Of a stretch of DNA of 44,197 nt, positions 42,113 to 44,197 are shown piece after piece (position 1 is the stretch's first letter; each line of letters opens with the position of its first letter). This stretch comes from Firmicutes bacterium UBA6226 (lineage in GTDB: Bacteria; Bacillota_A; Clostridia; Peptostreptococcales; Acidaminobacteraceae), in contig DJWQ01000177.1 of NCBI GenBank assembly GCA_002441045.1, positions 26,507 through 70,703 on the forward strand, written 5' to 3'. The notes under the pieces were generated by a model. That model had not been told where the DNA came from. It searched no databases and was given only the letters and a program-made list of their open reading frames with translations. Position numbers and translations under genes: made by a program.

Positions 42113-42158
42113 ATTTGTGAATAGAGTGTAAATAGAGTTTAAAATGAAAAAAAGTCAC

Positions 42159-42187
42159 TTGACAGATAAAAGGTGCTGCTGTAAAGT
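42159..42187 (+). promoter_or_regulatory. Promoter of the hrcA-grpE-dnaK operon
   Basis: TTGACA (42159-42164), 17-base spacer, TAAAGT (42182-42187). The CIRCE operator begins about 11 bases after the -10, across the expected start point. Confidence 0.75.
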
Positions 42188-42197
42188 AAATATAGAA

Positions 42198-42224
42198 TTA
42201 GCACTCGGTAATATTGAGTGCTAA
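42198..42224 (+). promoter_or_regulatory. CIRCE operator (HrcA binding site)
   Basis: TTAGCACTC-N9-GAGTGCTAA: both 9-base arms are perfect copies of the CIRCE consensus. HrcA represses from this site at normal temperature and releases it on heat shock. Confidence 0.97.
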
Positions 42225-42242
42225 CAAAAGGCAGGTGATTCA

Positions 42243-43268
42243 ATGTTATCTGATAGACAGTTAAAAATACTTGAAGCCATTATAAGTGACTTTATAGATA
42301 CGGCACAGCCTGTTGGCTCAAGAACAATTTCTAAGAAATACCCTCTCGGTATAAGTTCTGCAACGATTCGAAATGAAATGGCAGACCTCGAGGAGCTAGG
42401 ATATCTGTTACAGCCACATACTTCTGCTGGTAGAATCCCTTCTGATTTAGGTTATCGACTTTATGTTGATTATCTCGTTAGGGAAAACAGCATTTCTATA
42501 AGAGAAAAGGAAGTCATTCAATCCTTATTACTCAATAGGATTATAGAGGCAAGTGATATCGCGAAGCAAGCGGTTAAGTTGCTTTCTGAATTTACAAAGT
42601 TGGTTGCGATTGTTTCAATTCCAAAATTTAATAAGTGTAAGTTAGCGAATCTTAAACTTGTAAAGGTTTCTGATTCAAAGGTTTTATTAATTTTAGTTAC
42701 AGATACGGGAATTGTAAAGAACATTCAGTTAGCTTTAACGAATACTGAGCAGTATATTCTCGATAGAATTTCAGATACTATGGTGGATCATTTAAGTGGT
42801 GAAACCATCGAAAATATCGATGTAAGGTCAATTTCAAAAATCAAAGAAAAACTAGCTGCATTTGGTGGCATCGTCGATTATTTGATTCCGATTTTGAGAG
42901 ATGCACTTAAAGGATTAAATGGTACTGAGCTTTATGTGGATGGTGTTTCTCACTTGCTATCAACTTATGAATTTTCTGATACTGAAAAAGCGAAATCCAT
43001 ATTTGAGTATCTAAAAAATGAAAGTCAGTTGGTAGAGCTTTTGGATGAACTACCTGAAAATAAGTTATCGATTAAAATTGGGAATGAAATTGGGATTGAT
43101 GCACTTGACGATTGTAGTATCGTTGCATCTTCCTATCACGTTGATGGTAATAATGCCGGTAAGATACTCATCCTTGGACCTAAACGTATGGATTATGGTT
43201 CGGTGGTATCGACGGTTAATTATATTAGTAACACATTGTCAGATGTTTTTTCAGGAATATATTTATAA
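42243..43268 (+). CDS. hrcA: Heat-inducible transcription repressor HrcA
   Basis: 341 residues. N-terminal winged helix (MLSDRQLKILEAIISDFI, GSRTISKKYPLGISSATIRNEMADLEELG) and HrcA core with TSAGRIPSDLGYRLYVDYL, ending in GPKRMDYGSVVSTVNYI. It binds the CIRCE element 18 bases upstream of its own start, so it is autoregulated, with GroEL usually modulating activity. GCAGGTGA precedes the ATG. Confidence 0.97.
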   Translation: MLSDRQLKILEAIISDFIDTAQPVGSRTISKKYPLGISSATIRNEMADLEELGYLLQPHTSAGRIPSDLGYRLYVDYLVRENSISIREKEVIQSLLLNRIIEASDIAKQAVKLLSEFTKLVAIVSIPKFNKCKLANLKLVKVSDSKVLLILVTDTGIVKNIQLALTNTEQYILDRISDTMVDHLSGETIENIDVRSISKIKEKLAAFGGIVDYLIPILRDALKGLNGTELYVDGVSHLLSTYEFSDTEKAKSIFEYLKNESQLVELLDELPENKLSIKIGNEIGIDALDDCSIVASSYHVDGNNAGKILILGPKRMDYGSVVSTVNYISNTLSDVFSGIYL

Positions 43269-43286
43269 GACTAGTTGGAGGAACTT

Positions 43287-43862
43287 ATGGCAGGCAAGAA
43301 AATGAGTAAAAAAAAGGTAGATGATGAAATGAGCAAAAAGAAAAGTCATGAAGAAGAGGTCGTAAAAGACGAAGCTGCTGAGGTGACTCCAGAATCTGTA
43401 GAAGAAATAGGAGTCGATGAGCTGGCAAAAATGCAGGAAGAAATGGGACAATTAAACGATAAGTATTTAAGATTAAATGCTGAGTTTCAAAACTATCGTA
43501 AACGTGTTGAAAAAGAGAAAAGTGATATCTTTAAATTTGGAACAGAAAAACTCATCCTTGAGATGCTTCCAATTATGGATAACTTTGAAAGAGCACTTCA
43601 AGCAAGTGCGGCTGAAAACACTGATAGTAAGGTTTTAGATGGCATCATTATGATTAAAAAATCACTTGATGAGTTCTTTGACAGAAATGGTGTTAAAAAA
43701 ATTGAAGCGTTGGGAATGCCTTTTGATCCAATTAAGCATCATGCAGTTATGACTGTTGAAGCTGAGGATGGCAAAGAAGACCATGTCACTGAGGTTTTCC
43801 AAGATGGGTATGAACTTAACGATAAAGTGATTCGACCAAGTATGGTTAAAGTATCACATTAA
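43287..43862 (+). CDS. grpE: Nucleotide exchange factor GrpE
   Basis: 191 residues from ATG 43287, which has GGAGG five bases upstream; the in-frame TTG at 43275 is rejected. Charged, Lys/Glu-rich N-terminus, long coiled coil (about 45-100, KYLRLNAEFQNYRKRVEKEK), four-helix region, and the C-terminal beta domain with GMPFDPIKHHAVM, YELNDKVIRPSMVKVS. It releases ADP from DnaK. Located between hrcA and dnaK. Confidence 0.97.
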   Translation: MAGKKMSKKKVDDEMSKKKSHEEEVVKDEAAEVTPESVEEIGVDELAKMQEEMGQLNDKYLRLNAEFQNYRKRVEKEKSDIFKFGTEKLILEMLPIMDNFERALQASAAENTDSKVLDGIIMIKKSLDEFFDRNGVKKIEALGMPFDPIKHHAVMTVEAEDGKEDHVTEVFQDGYELNDKVIRPSMVKVSH

Positions 43863-43866
43863 TTAA

Positions 43867-44197
<331 letters not shown>

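Overview
The window is a contiguous, gene-dense stretch of a low-GC (mid-30s % by eye) chromosome from a Gram-positive bacterium of the class Clostridia. This rests on AGGAGG-type ribosome binding sites, a clostridial order of housekeeping genes (mreBCD, long PBP2, minCDE, rodA, paired radical-SAM genes, RNase G, rplU-prp-rpmA, obgE), an L27 with a cleavable N-terminus, a CIRCE-controlled hrcA-grpE-dnaK operon, and a complete selenocysteine system. No species is assigned. There is no phage, insertion sequence, CRISPR array or rRNA.

Layout. 1-7.8 kb: cell shape and division (mreB end, mreC, mreD, PBP2, minC, minD, minE, rodA). 7.8-16.3 kb: tRNA/RNA and ribosome biogenesis (two radical-SAM family genes, RNase E/G, L21 leader with rplU-prp-rpmA, obgE, yhbY, a nadD-yqeK fusion, rsfS). 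16.3-19.5 kb: a YheO-type regulator with ridA, a D,D-carboxypeptidase on the minus strand, and a ComEA-like helix-hairpin-helix protein. 19.5-28.8 kb: selD-selA-selB, a two-component system with a GerMN-domain protein, an SLH/GH18 hydrolase, and tRNA-Sec on the minus strand. 28.9-35 kb: mixed small operons (YbjQ-like, plsY, alpha/beta hydrolase, AlaX-type editing protein, an unknown acidic protein, an N6-adenine DNA methyltransferase). 35-44.2 kb: comEC, holA, rpsT (minus), lepA, hemW, and hrcA-grpE-dnaK running off the end.

The most informative single observation is that selD is itself a selenoprotein gene. Its reading frame starts at GTG 19553 and crosses an in-frame UGA at 19589-19591, exactly at the catalytic position (motif AG-U-AAK), followed by a SECIS-like hairpin. 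Conventional ORF calling starts the gene at a TTG downstream and loses the active site. The machinery needed to decode that UGA (selA, selB, tRNA-Sec with anticodon UCA) all lies within about 9 kb.

Other points of interest are terminator hairpins placed just upstream of rodA and hemW, a strong dyad at the response-regulator/histidine-kinase junction, an RNase E/G homologue without the zinc-link cysteines, a D,D-carboxypeptidase with KRG in place of KTG, a lysine-rich extension on YhbY, and an apparently solitary DNA methyltransferase beside comEC. I found no clearly new multi-gene system; most of the window is conserved core genome.
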